From assembly GCA_034440615.1 (NCBI GenBank), contig JAOTOM010004750.1, forward strand, positions 333,501 to 397,500: a stretch of DNA of 64,000 bases, in the 5' to 3' direction. The notes beneath the pieces are model-generated. The model did not search any database. It was not told the origin of the DNA and was given only the letters and a program-made list of their open reading frames with translations. The DNA is from Ashinkailepas kermadecensis. Taxonomy: Eukaryota; Arthropoda; Thecostraca; Neolepadidae. A program made the position numbers and the translations under genes. Shown piece by piece: positions 1 to 12,415 of the stretch (its first letter is position 1; each line of letters starts with the position of its first letter).

Positions 1-1890
1 ATCGAATTGTATTCAGGATGGGCTCCTGTGGCTGTTAAGTCTGAACACGTTATGACTTTATCAGCTGCCGTGTGTTGTCACAAGTCAGCTATTTTGCACT
101 GAATTGCTGACCCCCAAAATAAGTACATACATTCCGTTTCAGCCGGGTGCCACATGCAGTTGTAGCATTTCGTTTCAAGTGGCGGATATTCTAAGATGCA
201 CTATGTGTACTACAGAGATGATTGAGGTGACTGATCACCTATGTGTTGGTGTTAGGCCCTGAGGACGAACACCATACAATGTACTTATATTTATTACGTT
301 TTGCTTTGCCCTAGTCTGTCAGCCTGCCAATCTTGGTCTGCCACACACCGGATCAAATAATTTTCAACCAGCGATCACCGGTCTTTCCTGTTTCTCATCC
401 TTTCCGGCATCAATCATGAGACTTATTTTGCCATGGGCCAGCAAGTAAGCTACGTTCTTGCTTATTCTTTCTCCTCACCAACATCCGTGAACATTTACAA
501 TGGGGGACATCTTAGAGACGATTAGTACTATATCATGGAAACTAGAGCACACCACATACCCATTAGTGAGGCTGTAATGAGCTTACACCCCCACACACAC
601 GCACATAGCGGAAGTTGAAGAAATTTTGTTTGAACAGTAATAGGTACTAATGGTTTCACTTGCACCAGGAATATAAACCTATTATTACAAAGAAATCCAT
701 CAGCCATGAAAAGAGTCCTAAGTTCAGCGAGAAGTGTGAATTTGAAGGTACTTACACTGTGATGATAGTTCTTTTTCAGTACCACATGCTGCTGTTAGCC
801 ATAGACGCGCCCAGGGGGCCTACCCCCTCCACATTAGCGGTGAAAGTTGTGCTTTCGCTATTAAAATTATTGGGTTCTTTATCCAAAAGTGCTCAACCAT
901 GGTACTTTGCGAAATTTCTGGGTGCTGGGTTCCTGGCTGTTGACCTTGGCCCACCCACTTTTTGAGACCTTCCTACGCCTATGGTCTGTGATATGCGTCG
1001 GCCATCGCCACTATGTACGTTGCATTACGATGATCTCAGAAAATACATGCATCTGTGATGATCTACATTTACTGTCAATTATGCATGCGACAGAACACGA
1101 CGGAGAGTATTCTGCGGCATGTAGGAAAGTGTAGGTCCATTTTTCGAGTCCCTCATGAAAATGTAGCCTAAACGCATGCAACGAATTCCACACTGAAACA
1201 AAACGGGAAGTTTGCCTATTCTCCGCCGATCAACACCTAAGTTTTCGTCAGAGACCAGACCCAATAGAGATGTGGCCATTAGGGGGCAAATAGAATAAGA
1301 AATAAACTTGTACTCTTGATATTATAAAGCGCCCCATCCCTCTGGATCCGTCAGTGCACATCGCGGGAGTCGGCGGAACCTGCAAAAACTCCATGTTTGA
1401 AACTTTGACCCTGCACATAAATACTCTTTGCTCAATCTTCACTGATATTTTTCAGTTGATATGCTGGTAATTCCAGCATTTTGAATCATTTGGCATGTTC
1501 AACTCGAAAAATAAGGTCATGCGTTTGTAAACGGATCACGCTGTGCTGACTACGCAAGACCGGCCAATTCACTTGGGTTCGAATTTTCCTCGCAGAGCCG
1601 TTCTTCGGCAGCGCGTTCAATCACAATCACTCTTTGCATGGAATGATGTACCGGCATGGGGTCGTGCGCCATTGGTTTAGTACAAACGGTTACCAGTGCT
1701 GGTGAAATTTGACCTCGAATACGACGCGTCGTTTTTTTGCAAACCAGGTGCACCAAAAGCGTATTTGAAGATGCAGGGTGTGTTCAATTTTCGGAAAATG
1801 AGCACAGAGCCCATGAATATGCTGTGCACATCGAGCTATTATTCATCTTGTGTTCATATTCCCGAGTTTCAGCACCCATATTGTAGCGCT
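1..1890. other. Unassigned single-copy-looking DNA
   Basis: No convincing gene. All open frames are short (about 100 codons or less) and look like chance. I see no tandem array and no RT, transposase or tRNA motif. The right boundary is where the LINE reverse-transcriptase frame begins. Confidence 0.5.
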
Positions 1891-1904
1891 GAAGCGCTGA
1901 GCGC

Positions 1905-2390
1905 ATGGTCAACACACGATTGAGGAAATTGCTGGAACACAACGACCTGCTCGACGAATTTCAGTGCGGCTTCCAGCGTCAAAAATCAACTACAGACAAT
2001 TTCATTAGATTAGTGCATGACATAAAAAGTGGTTTACGCATCAAACGCACAACAATAGCTGCCTACTTAGACTTCACTGCCGCATTCGACCGAGTACACA
2101 GGTCCGCACCGACACACAAATTCCACAAGATAGGCCTACACGGACACATGGCACACCACATTCTCAACTTCCTCAGATACAGGACCTTTAAGGTCCGATG
2201 CGGCAGTGTCACATCAAACACCACAACTCAGGAGCAGGGCCTGGCGCAAGGGAGCGTGCTCTCACCGAGTCTCTTCATCATCAGGATCAACGACATACTT
2301 GCTGACCATACTGACACTTCACTTCAATACTCACGTTTCGCGGACGACATAGCCATTTGGACAACTTCACAATGCTTCCTTAAGGCTGAA
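1905..2390 (+). pseudogene. LINE copy 1 reverse transcriptase, central part
   Basis: The frame encodes conserved RT blocks: an FQCGF block near the start, the AYLDFTAAFDRV block with the first catalytic aspartate, an LAQGSVLSPSLF block, and the FADDIAIW catalytic motif at about 2335-2358. This is the polymerase core that copies LINE RNA at the target site. The reading frame breaks in a run of eight A at about 2389-2396; beyond it the same protein continues in another frame. The 5' part (endonuclease and early RT blocks) is missing. The first ATG at 1905 falls inside the domain and is not a true start. Confidence 0.8.
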
Positions 2391-2578
2391 AAAAAACATT
2401 CAAGCAGGACTAGACCATATTGCAAAGTGGTGCAAAACTTGGGGCTTCACCCTGTCCGCAGAAGCATCGGCCACCGTCACATATAGTCGTCTCCGCCCCA
2501 CACCCAAACCTCTACTTAAAACCAATGGCAAAGCCACCGAACAGATGAAAAGCTTCAAGTTCTTAGGAGTGCATTGAG

Positions 2579-3921
2579 ACGAAAAACTCTGTTTCAACAC
2601 CCACACCACCTCCATCTCGAAGCGATGCGCGACGCGCGTCAACATACTCCGTGCACTTGCAGGCACAGACTGGGGAGGAGACAGGAAAACACTACTGCGA
2701 CTGTACACATCAATCATACGATCCATCCTAGAATACAACAGCATCATTTTTGCCACCATTTCAGAAGGTCAGAGCCGAAAATTAGAAATCATCCAAAGAA
2801 GCTGCATCAGAACAGCCACATGTGCCCTCAGCACCACACCGATAGCCAGTCTTCTAGTGGACTCGAACACGCCCCCACTCCACGTCAGGACACAACAGCT
2901 GTGCCGCTTCCTCATCAAAATCAAATCCATTAAAAATCATCCGGCACAGCGCTGCTTTACGCCTGACAGATACGACAAGAGCCGATATGCGCGCAAACTT
3001 CCACCATATAGCATTCAAATTGCCACGGCTCTCTCAGATCATAACTTCGCAATGCCATCCACTGCAGCTCGACCGCTCACTAGGCCATTCTGGACTTTCA
3101 GTCAACCAAAGGTCGAGTACTTGCTCTCGGAGAAGAAATCCACTATCACATCGGCGGAAATTCTTGGCATCTTCCACATGTTCGCCGATGACAACAATCA
3201 CGAATCACTCGTATTCACGGATGGGACGAAACACGAGGCTAAGGTAGGCATCGGCATCACAGGACCAGGTCACATACTTTCCAAGTGCCTACCGGATAAC
3301 TTCTCCATCTACTCCGCTGAAGCAATGGCCATTCTGGCCGCTATCTCCATTCTCATGAGGTGTAAAGCTAGAAACGTAGTAAGTTGCTCAGACTCCAAAT
3401 CGGTCCTCCAGTCAATGAGCAACACTCACGACTGTCCATATCACGTCATTGATATAATCCAACAAATCGTGGCCCATAACGTAAACATGAACTTTTCCTT
3501 CCTCTGGATTCTGGGCCACGCCAACATCCCAGGTAACGAAGAAGCAGACCGGCTCGCAAAGCAAGCCTTAGCATTGAACACTTACCCCAGCGTGAAATAT
3601 TCGGTAGACGATTGCAAAGCACTCCTACAACGCCACATTCACCAACATCAACCGAACACATGGACACAACACAATTCAACACAACACAAATCCAACCACA
3701 CCCTCGCAACCAACTCAACGATAGGCACATGGAACACATCAAATCAATATCACCGACAAAAAGAGGTCATCCTCACTAGACTTAGAACTGGTTGCACACA
3801 ACTAACACAGCCTCAATTAAAGTGTGACCAATACACAATGGGTCACTGCGACACCTGCAACACCACGTTAAGCATAGGCCACATCCTGCTAGACTGCAGT
3901 AGCTTTAGCTCTCAAAGATAA
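2579..3921 (+). pseudogene. LINE copy 1 RT thumb and RNase H domain
   Basis: After the in-frame TGA at 2575 the frame stays open to 3921. It encodes the RT thumb (NILRALAGTDWGGDRKTLL region), then an RNase H with all four expected acidic positions visible: D in FTDGTK, E in SAEAMAIL, D in CSDSKS and D in NEEADRLAK. A C-terminal cysteine/histidine motif (CDTC...GHILLDC) follows, as is usual at the end of I-type ORF2. The RNase H would remove template RNA during reverse transcription. The stop at 3921 lies close to the junction with the TTAA element, so the natural C-terminus may be lost. Confidence 0.8.
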
Positions 3922-3925
3922 CTAC

Positions 3926-4910
3926 TTAACACGCGCCCTGGAGGGCCTCTGAAAATTACGCGCACTGGAGGGGGGGGGGGGGCGGATTCCGCCCCCCTAA
4001 GATTTCGGCTTCTCTTAAAGCTGGAGTAACGAAATTCGCAAGGTGGATGGGTACGCTAGTGAACTCTATTGTGGGCAATTTTGCATGACCTTAGGTCAAT
4101 ATCTTCAATGTCAAAGGAGGTCACATATGTCCAAATGTTATTGTTTTGCATGGCTTGGCTTGTCATTGTTATGGATTGCTGTGATTGCGTTTAAATGCTC
4201 CAAAATGGGTATCAATGATGTTTTGGACATTACTATTGATGCAATACAGATGATAGACCCGGCATTTGACCTCAGGTCACCTATATAGCAGCACTTTATC
4301 AGGTCAGTTACCTGTTCCAGTTACCGGAACCGGGTCTCCCGCCCGACTGCTCCGTCAGGCAGCTCAGCGCAATCGGCTTCGCGAAGAAAGGAGTGAAGTA
4401 CATGAATAAAGTATGGAAACGCTTAGGTACACAATGACAAACAGTAATTTCCAGGATGTGTAGGAAGTAACATGCAAAGTGACATCAATCGCATGACAGT
4501 AATTTGCATTTATGACAACCTTCCAGTTGAACAAGTTTGGTTCCATTATCCTTTCATGAACTTGACCTGACTTGACCTCGGTGACCTAACACGACCTTGG
4601 AACCATATAGCATAATAATATACATCAAACAAGTCGACAGTGTTGTCAAGAACACTTCCTTCTGCCAATCTACGGGAAGCGCATCAGCGCCGATTTTTGT
4701 GGTCTGGCGCTGCGAAATATTCTGAATTTAACGGCCCCTAACACGAAAAATGTTCGACCGAATTCCGTTTTCTTGCTTTAAACGACGTGCCGTTCATTTC
4801 TAAGCAGGTACGCAGACAATGGTTGTATATCGACTTGTGAAATTTGGAGTTAGGTACGAAAAACCGGAGGGGTGGGCGGATTTCGCCTCCCCCTCCAGTG
4901 CGCGTGTTAA
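3926..4910. mobile_element. Short piggyBac-like non-autonomous element A (TTAA ends)
   Basis: The left end reads TTAACACGCGC and the right end GCGCGTGTTAA, so inverted termini lie inside TTAA targets. Next to each end is a G-run/C-run palindrome (about 3969-4000 and about 4866-4893). There is no transposase frame, so it would need a transposase in trans. The interior is rich in TGACCT/AGGTCA hexamers. TTAA target use is the hallmark of piggyBac transposases; assignment to that superfamily is inference. It shares its right TTAA with the next element. Confidence 0.6.
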
Positions 4911-6556
4911 CACATCGCCCTGGAGGGCCTCTGAAAATTACGCGCACTGGAGGAGGGGGGGCGGATTCCCCCCCCCCCATACAATCTCGGCTCCTATTAA
5001 AGCTGGAGTAACGAAATTCTCAGGATGGATGGGCACGTTAGCGAACTATATTGTGTACAAATTCCATAACTTTAGGTCAATATCTTCAAGGTCAAATGAG
5101 GTCACATATGTCACAATTTGCTTGTTTTACGTGGCTTGGCTGGTCATTGTTATGGATCGCTGTGATTGTGTTTAAATGCTCCAAAATGTGTTTGACATGA
5201 CTGATGATGCAATACAGATGCTAGACCCGGCATTTGACCTCAGGTCACCTATATAGCAGCACCTTATCAGGTCAGTTACCTGTTCCAGTTACCGGAATCG
5301 GGCCGCCCGCCCGACTGCTCCGTCGGGCGTCCCGGCGCAATCGGCTTCGCGAAGAAAGGAGTGAAGTGCATGAATGAAGTATGGACACGCTTAGGTACAC
5401 AACGATAAACAGTAGTTTTCAGGATGTGTAGGGAGTAACATGCAAAATGACATCAATCGCATGACGGTGATTTGCATTTATGACAACATTCCAGTTGACC
5501 AAGCTTGGTTCCATTAACCTGTCATGAACTTGACCTGACTTGATCTCGGTGACCTAATATGACCTTGAAACTATATAACATATCAATATACATTTTTTTT
5601 TATCGCTAGTGTTGCCAAGAACACTTCCCTTTTGCTGATATACGGGAAGCGCATCAGCGCCGATTTTTGTGGTCTGGCGCTAGGAAATGTTTTGAATTTA
5701 ACGGCCTCTAACTCGAAAACGTTTCGGCCGATATCAGTTTTTCTTGCTTTAAGCGACGCGCCGAACATTTCTACGGCGGTGCAAATAACCTTTTTTGTCC
5801 GGCACGCCTAAAAATCGTCTCCATTAGAGGCTCGTCAGTCGGCATGTCCGCTTCTATTCCATATCGTAGCAAATTACTCAAATGTCCTTATGTACGGTAA
5901 AAATATGCACTCGTGGAATCATTGAAATATTTCCGTTTCACATGACATGTGACCTGATAGTTGTCATGCCGGAATATGCAGATATACGACATTCCGTAGC
6001 ATATGCAAATATTTAAGTCAGTTTTTCAAGATTCCTGCAGAAGCGGGGCCTATAAAATGTATTCAAATGTATGTTAAATGAAAACGGAAAGTTGACCTCT
6101 TCCCCTCAGGTGACCTTACTTGACCCGAGGCCATAAAGTGTTTACATAGGCAATTATAGGTACATACTGAATGTATTCAACCACAGCTGACATTTGATAT
6201 TACACTAATGCCTTGATTTTCATTAAAAATATGATCTCTCAAAACAGTCAAATATTTATACTTGACGTGACCAATGACTGCACCAGTGACCTCCAGACAA
6301 ACAAAAATGCATTTTCTTTCGATTAAAGCTATGGGGCCATCGAATGCCGTTTGAATTGGCGCAATCCGTTCATTGGTTGTAAAGATACCAGGGGAGTCAC
6401 TCAGTGACTCGTGTGTGTCAACCTACCTCAGCGACTGCTGGTTTGATCTCGTGAATATCAGCAAATAACGGCAGGGTTATCGTTTTACGCAGATACTGCA
6501 CTCCGCCCTTCTAGCTCCAGACACAACTGCGAGATTACAGATTAGCGCGTGGTTAA
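4907..6556. mobile_element. Second TTAA element (B), adjoining A
   Basis: The segment 4907-5785 is a diverged copy of 3926-4800 in the same orientation, starting TTAACACATCGCCCTGG. Similarity to A stops near 5785. A plausible right end, GCGCGTGG then TTAA, lies at 6545-6556. If so, B is longer than A and carries about 760 bp of different DNA (5790-6545) with further TGACC motifs. No coding frame is credible. The left boundary is well supported, the right one only weakly. Confidence 0.5.
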
Positions 6557-7358
6557 TTTAGCGAGGACAATGGTTAAGGCGTTTGCGGGCAACCGTAAAT
6601 TAAATTAGTAGAAAAAGTATACTTCATAGACGTCAACCAAGTAGACCCATCTAAATTTGATGGTACCGGCATACTGATGGGAACTCTCTCCAACTGGAAC
6701 TATATATTGCTGGCTCGAGTAGCTGCACAGTTTGCGGTGAAATCTAGTCACTATCAGGTCGAGCTGCACCGACCACTGTTCTACGAACCACACCAGGGGC
6801 CGGCAGCGCCGCCGCGCCCCGTTCTTCAAACTGGTACACGGCAATGTCAATATCGGCTGCTATTACCGGTAGTAATGATATTACTACCATGAAACAACCA
6901 CACTCAAACTATGCCAACATACTTTTAAGACCAATAGTCAGCCATGATATCCAAAATGCAGTTCCTATGTTTATGCTGAAGTTGCAAATAACGCATCAAA
7001 TCTAAATCGGTATATGCACTCGTCCTTGCGGTAATTCACGAGACCCAACACTGCCGATATCTATCCATAACACTTAAAAGACTGCTTCGGGAAGTGCCGC
7101 GAGGTCAGTGGCGTCGCCAGGAAATTCTTCCAGGGGCCAAGGTTGAAAGAGGGCCTCCTGTTCCCCGAAAGGGGGCCTCCATTGTGTTAGGGCTTCCTAT
7201 TGTTTTTAAGCTCTTAGTGTGGTTCGGGAATGGGAAACGTGATTTCATATTTATGTCATGTTCGTTCTTGGCATGGCGCATCATTTACGCAAAACGCAAT
7301 AGCACTAATATTTTTTTTTTCGCTGAGAACTGAGCCATCCCATGGCATATTACATGTA

Positions 7359-7424
<66 letters not shown>

Positions 7425-8899
7425 AGGCCAATAAGTAATATGTGGATAAATACCAAGTGCCAAAACAAACCAATGTCTTAATGCTTTCTCGACCAGGAGA
7501 ATCTTCCCGCTGGCCTCTAATTTGCCGCGAGCTGGTGGGGCTGGTGCTAAGCATATCTTAAAGATGTCTCCCATGATCAACCCACTTTTATGTCCTCCAA
7601 GTCTAACTGAATATAGCTAGATTCATCACTACTGTTAGTCATTCCCACCAGCTTGATGTTATAAGGAAGCTTAAACGATCATTATCAGTCCTAGGACAAT
7701 TTCGCGAAGGTGACAACGAGAAATTGATTGAATTGGTTTTCTGATCGCCATCTTAGGGATATATTGATGTTTATGACATTGGGCGCTGGCCGCAAGGCAC
7801 CTGTCACACGAGCTAAAATAATAAATCCTCAGCGAATAAATTCACAGCAAGAACAAGCATTGAACAGCAATGCACCAATGACGATGCAACAATGGCAATG
7901 CATAAATAATGCAAAACCTACACATTCCACGCCGTCACGCCCATGGTATTTGCTGTGCTCTACCGTTTTGTAAATAACGTCGTTGAAAAGGTATTGAAGC
8001 TGGGAAGCTCTAATCATGCAGGCTGTAATCACAGAAAGCAAGTTTATAGGAAGAAAATGCACTTAAAACACCATGCCTCCCATTTTATATGGGACTTGGT
8101 GTTATTTGGTATGCTTGTGAGAGGTAAGTTGCCCCTTAATGTTGGCTTTGCCCCCATGGGTGTATGCTTCTGAAAATTATTGGGGGATAAGTGGCGTACC
8201 TATATTGCATCAAGGGGGAGACGGGCAAACGGATTTGGAGTGGGCCCACTTACCCCCCCCCATTAAAAAGTCCTCGGATTTCGACCACTATTTTGTCAAA
8301 GGGGACCTTTCTAAATGCAATGATTAGTGACAAACTGAATTATCCTGTGGAGGGCCCAATCTGCCACTATCGTTTCTGATTGGTCGGATTTCAACCCTAA
8401 CTCCCCCACCCTGTCCTAAGGTTTTCTTTTGGTATCCCTTGATAAGCCAACACACACTGCTGAAATTACACCCATACAAATCACTTTAAAATGTAAAATT
8501 TCCCAATTTCAAGCATTCCAGTTCTTAGCGCCCTGTCACCACGACGCCAACGTTCGTGCACGTGCACACCCATCTTGCGCATTCGGAGCATTTTCCACAT
8601 TTCGTGCGATGCTACGGTTTCTGCTAGGCCTCCTACGTTTTGCTAATTGCTGCCACACGATAGACTTGCGCCATAGTTGACGTGATGGAATGCTTCGTAT
8701 GGGTGTTCGCTTCGAAAACTGTATTAATTAAATTCGATCCTTAGTTCCCTACTTCCCACAATTTCTGGTGGTTAAGAAATGCGGATACTCGCTGAGCTTT
8801 GATGCACTTCACTTCTTTTATTAAATATGCTCCCAGATTGGCTACCGAACCGAAGCCCTGCCTAAGTGTTCTTTTTTGGACCCATTCCGTCTTTCTTCG
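6557..8899. other. Unassigned DNA with a TA microsatellite
   Basis: No gene is supported. Short frames through the TA tract encode only alternating Tyr-Ile and are artefacts. Several G/C-run patches occur (for example 8205-8270), similar in style to the decayed repeat that follows. Confidence 0.45.
7363..7422. repeat. (TA)n microsatellite
   Basis: About 30 uninterrupted TA dinucleotides. Confidence 0.97.
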
Positions 8900-11177
8900 T
8901 TTAAGGATGCGTCTTAGAGGTCCAATCCATTTTTGTTAGGGGTCCAACACATTTTCGAAACCCCTGCTCCTTTTTAGGGTTTGTTGCTTTTTTTGTGCGC
9001 CGATGATTTTTTAGGTGGGGCGATTTCGAAGATCCCTATGTGTTTATTTAGTTCCCGGTCTTTTTGTTCGTTTTGGGACCATGTTGCTTTTTGCTGCCCC
9101 AACCTCTTTTTCAGGCCCTTGTGCGGTCTCATGGCCCCTGTGTGCCTTGAGAGCTTCAGGTGTATTTTTTTAGAGCTCCCGGTATGTTTATTTAGGGCTG
9201 CAACGCATGTTTTAAGGCCCTGTCGCCTTTTGCGAGACTCTGTGCGCTTTGGAGGGCTAGTTGCATTTTCGGCCCCCGTTGAGCTCTCAGGGTCCCGCTG
9301 TGTTTATTTGGGGCTTTTGGCGCACATTTGTGGGGCACCAGTACGATTTTGGGTCTTCGGTACGATTTTGCTGGGTCCCAGCGCGACTTATCGGGCCAAG
9401 CGCGTGGTTCCGGGGACCCAACGCCAGTTTTCTGGGCTGAACGCGATTTTTGTAAATATTTTCATATTAAAAAAATAGTCCGAATCCCGGCCTCATTTTT
9501 CGAGCCCCTGGCGCCATGTTTTTGTATCCCACCTCGATTTTTTAAGTTCCTGTATGTTTTTTCGGAGCCATACGCGATTTGTGAAGGCATCTGGTGATAT
9601 GTTCGGTGCTCGAGGGCCATTTTCCTGACCCGGACATTTATCTTTTTGGAATTCCTCCTTATTTTGGAGGGCTTCGGCTTGATATTTTTTTCGGATGCCG
9701 ATACGATTTTTGGGGTCACAATGTTCTTATGTGGGACCCTAGTGCCAGTTTTTGGGAGCCCCGATGTGAATTGTTTATGCCCAGACAAAATGTGTGTAAC
9801 TATCGATGGGAATTGCGGGTCCCGAGCGCGATATTTGGGGGGACCGGTTCGAGTTTGCGGGGCGCGTTGTACTTAGCTGTGGCCCCAACGCGATTTTGGC
9901 GGTTCCTGTTGCAAATTGTCGGGCCACGGAGCGAGTTTTCTGGGGTCCGCCGTATTTATTTGGAGCCCACTGTGCGAATTCTGGTGGACTGACGCGAGTT
10001 TTGGTGGGCCCGGCACGATTCTTGGGAACTTATCCCTCTTAGGAGGGAGGGGGCATTCGCCCTTTGATATGCCACTGCGGACACTGAAGGAGTGTTTTTT
10101 TTTCAGCCGATGGCACCTTACGGGGTAGAAAAGCCCCCCGGATATTTTTTCCGGACCTGTTCTTCATTTTCCGGTGCTGGGGTCGATTCGATCGAGTCTC
10201 GGCGTAAACTTTTTGGACATGAAGTTCTATTTTTTAAACGTCCTTGTGCGATATTGTTGGATCCAGATATTTGGGGCTTTCGGTCTCCCGGTACGAATTT
10301 AGTTTGTCGGTGCCCTTTCACGTTTTTCCAGGGCCTAACGGTTTTTGGGAATTTTTACCCGATTGTTGAGGCCGCAGAGTGACATTCCGGTTCAGAATTG
10401 ATCTTTGGGGACAGCTGCAACTTTTGGAGCCCAGGCGCGACCTTTTGGGCCCCTAGTGTGATTTTCAAATGATGCGAAGCGACTTTTTTTTGTCGAATGT
10501 GATCTTATGGGCCCCGACATCATTTTCGTGGATCCCAGCGTGAGTTTTAGCGGCCTCGATACTTTTGAGGGTTTAACATGTTTTGGGGGCTGTTAGCGTC
10601 ATTGTTGGGCCCCAGAGTGATTATCCATGTCCGGATTGTTTTTCGTTGCCCCGGCTTCATTTGTTTTGGTCCCAATGAGACTGCTGGGGCACGGTACGAC
10701 ACGGTTTTCATGGTCCGGGCGTGACGCTTTGGTACCCCCAGGCTCAGCGTGATTTTCAGGAGCCCCGGCCGGATCTTTTGGGGCCCATATCTTGATTTTG
10801 AAGTACCCCGGCACGACTCCTACTATTTCTTTGCGACTTCTTCTTGCAAATTATAGGCCTCCTCTTGCGCCTTGGGGTCTCGTCTCATTTCCTGGAGCCT
10901 CTTTACCGGTTTTCAATGTCTCCTCGTGTGTCCTCCATATCCTCCATATTCAATGGTCCTCGTCTCCCGTCTTGGAGGGCCTCCTCTTACATCCTGGGGC
11001 CCCTTTAACATGGCATGGGGCTTCCTATCATGTTCCAGGGGCATTCTATGCCAAATTAGGGGCCTCCTGCCACGCCTCGTCGACCTCCTCCTTTATCCTG
11101 GAAAAGCCCTACCCGTCTTGAGGGCATCTTCAATTTTGGAAACACCACCACCTTCCATGCTTGCTACCACTCCCATC
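8900..11177. repeat. Very decayed G/C-run minisatellite, left block
   Basis: A loose pattern of a G run, a C run, a CGCGA-like core and a T run recurs every 20-30 bp. In 10800-11170 it shifts to units resembling GGGGCCTCCTCTC and TCTTGGGGGCCTCC. Copies differ so much that no clean consensus can be read. The open frames here (up to about 165 codons) follow the repeat and match no family I know. The same pattern resumes after 12187 and after 15392, so one old array was split by later insertions. Confidence 0.6.
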
Positions 11178-12187
11178 TTAACACGCGCACGTCCGGGGGG
11201 GGGGCAGATATCTGCCCCCCCTGCGGTTTTTCCTAATTTGCCGCAATAATAATCGGGTTAGCAAGGCCAAACCTCGTATGGCTGCTCATTAGTCTTTTCC
11301 GCAAATCCTCATAAATTTTTTACCCTGGGTCATCTCAAGTCAGGTCACCAGGTCAGGCGAAGTGACGCAACATCCTTCGGAGTCTTGGTGGCATCACTTC
11401 CACAATAATTGGGCGATTGATTTCAAACTTATAACACGTCATGATCTCATCAGGGACTATAATATATATCTCCTTTTTTCGTAGCATTGACCTGAGGCCA
11501 GGTCGCGGCCATGGCTTCGCCCGTTATAGGCCTACGATAAAATATACAAATGTTTTCTGGTTACATATTTGCTCTCGGAATGACCTCACAGCGGTTATGG
11601 CGTGTAGTTGGAAGCTATTCTCAATGTTACCGCTGACATTTTTGCTCAGTGACCTCACCAAGGTCATCTGAGGTCACCTGAAATCACTAGCACATTTCTG
11701 CGCATTAAATCGCACTGCATTGAGCTAGAAGGCTGAAATTACCGTCATTGTGCTTATATCGCCAAGACGTGTCGATTGATACATTACATGACCTCCCTAG
11801 GCTACCTCATGACCTTGACCTGAGGTCATAGTTTCGGAGTTGACCTGACCTTAAATCACACAGCGTATTATCGATAGCACATTTCAAGGGCTGTCGAATA
11901 GCATTCGCCGTTTGTTTCTATCTGTTACAGGTCCTGAGATATGTTTCAATATCTGAGGGTCCCACACGATCTGGTCGAATTTGACCTATGATAACCCAGT
12001 GACCTAAATATTGACCTGAGCGAAAAGATTACCGAAATACTTTCGATAGAGCTTGTCACCAGCTATCCAACACCGTTTTCGGTTTGTCGCTACCTAGCAT
12101 AGTTCTGGAGATCTTAGGGGGGGCAGACATCTGCCTCCCCCCCGGACCGGCGAAGATTGCGCAGACCGCCGGACGTTCGAATGTTAA
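11178..12187. mobile_element. piggyBac-like non-autonomous element C, 1,010 bp
   Basis: The left end is TTAACACGCGCACGTCCGG. The inverted right end is TTAACATTCGAACGTCCGG. Both are followed by a palindrome of a G run, GCAGAT(A/G)TCTGC and a C run (about 11194-11222 and about 12117-12150). The same TTAA flanks both ends, and the outside sequence (CCCATC and GATCCTCC) joins into the surrounding repeat, as expected for insertion with TTAA duplication. The interior has at least a dozen TGACCT/AGGTCA-like hexamers and no transposase frame. Confidence 0.75.
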
Positions 12188-12415
12188 GATCCTCCTTTCG
12201 TTTCCTGGGAACTCCCTCCGGTCTTCGGGCCTCACTCGGTCCTGGAGACCTCCTACTCCGCCTTGAGGGACTCCTCTCGAGTCCGGCAGGGGTCTCCTTT
12301 TCTTTTCTAGAGGTCTTCTTTTTCAAATTAGGGGCCTCCTCTCACGTCTTGGGGGCCTCCTGCTCTGCGTTTTGATTATATGTTGGCCATCTTAAAGGGT
12401 GGCCTCTTATCTCCC
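12188..12415. repeat. Decayed G/C-run minisatellite, middle block
   Basis: It continues the array interrupted by element C. It includes AAATTAGGGGCCTCCTCTC followed by ACGTCTTGGGGGCCTCC, a stretch nearly repeated at about 15640-15675 on the far side of the reverse LINE. Confidence 0.6.

Larger units (their letters stand above)
1891..3925 (+). mobile_element. Truncated non-LTR retrotransposon, I/LOA-like (copy 1)
   Basis: This fragment holds the reverse transcriptase from within its fingers/palm through a C-terminal RNase H domain and part of a terminal cysteine-rich motif. ORF1 and the endonuclease are missing from the left. On the right it stops at a TTAA where a different element (3926 onward) begins, so the 3' UTR is not attached. 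An RNase H following RT in a LINE is typical of the I/R1/LOA/Nimb groups; exact clade is inference. It is inactive, with one frameshift near 2391 and one in-frame TGA at 2575. Confidence 0.85.

Noticed and set aside
9594..9992. 132-codon frame in the decayed G/C-run block
   Set aside because: Frame and composition follow the underlying 20-30-bp pattern; overlapping frames of similar length exist in other phases.
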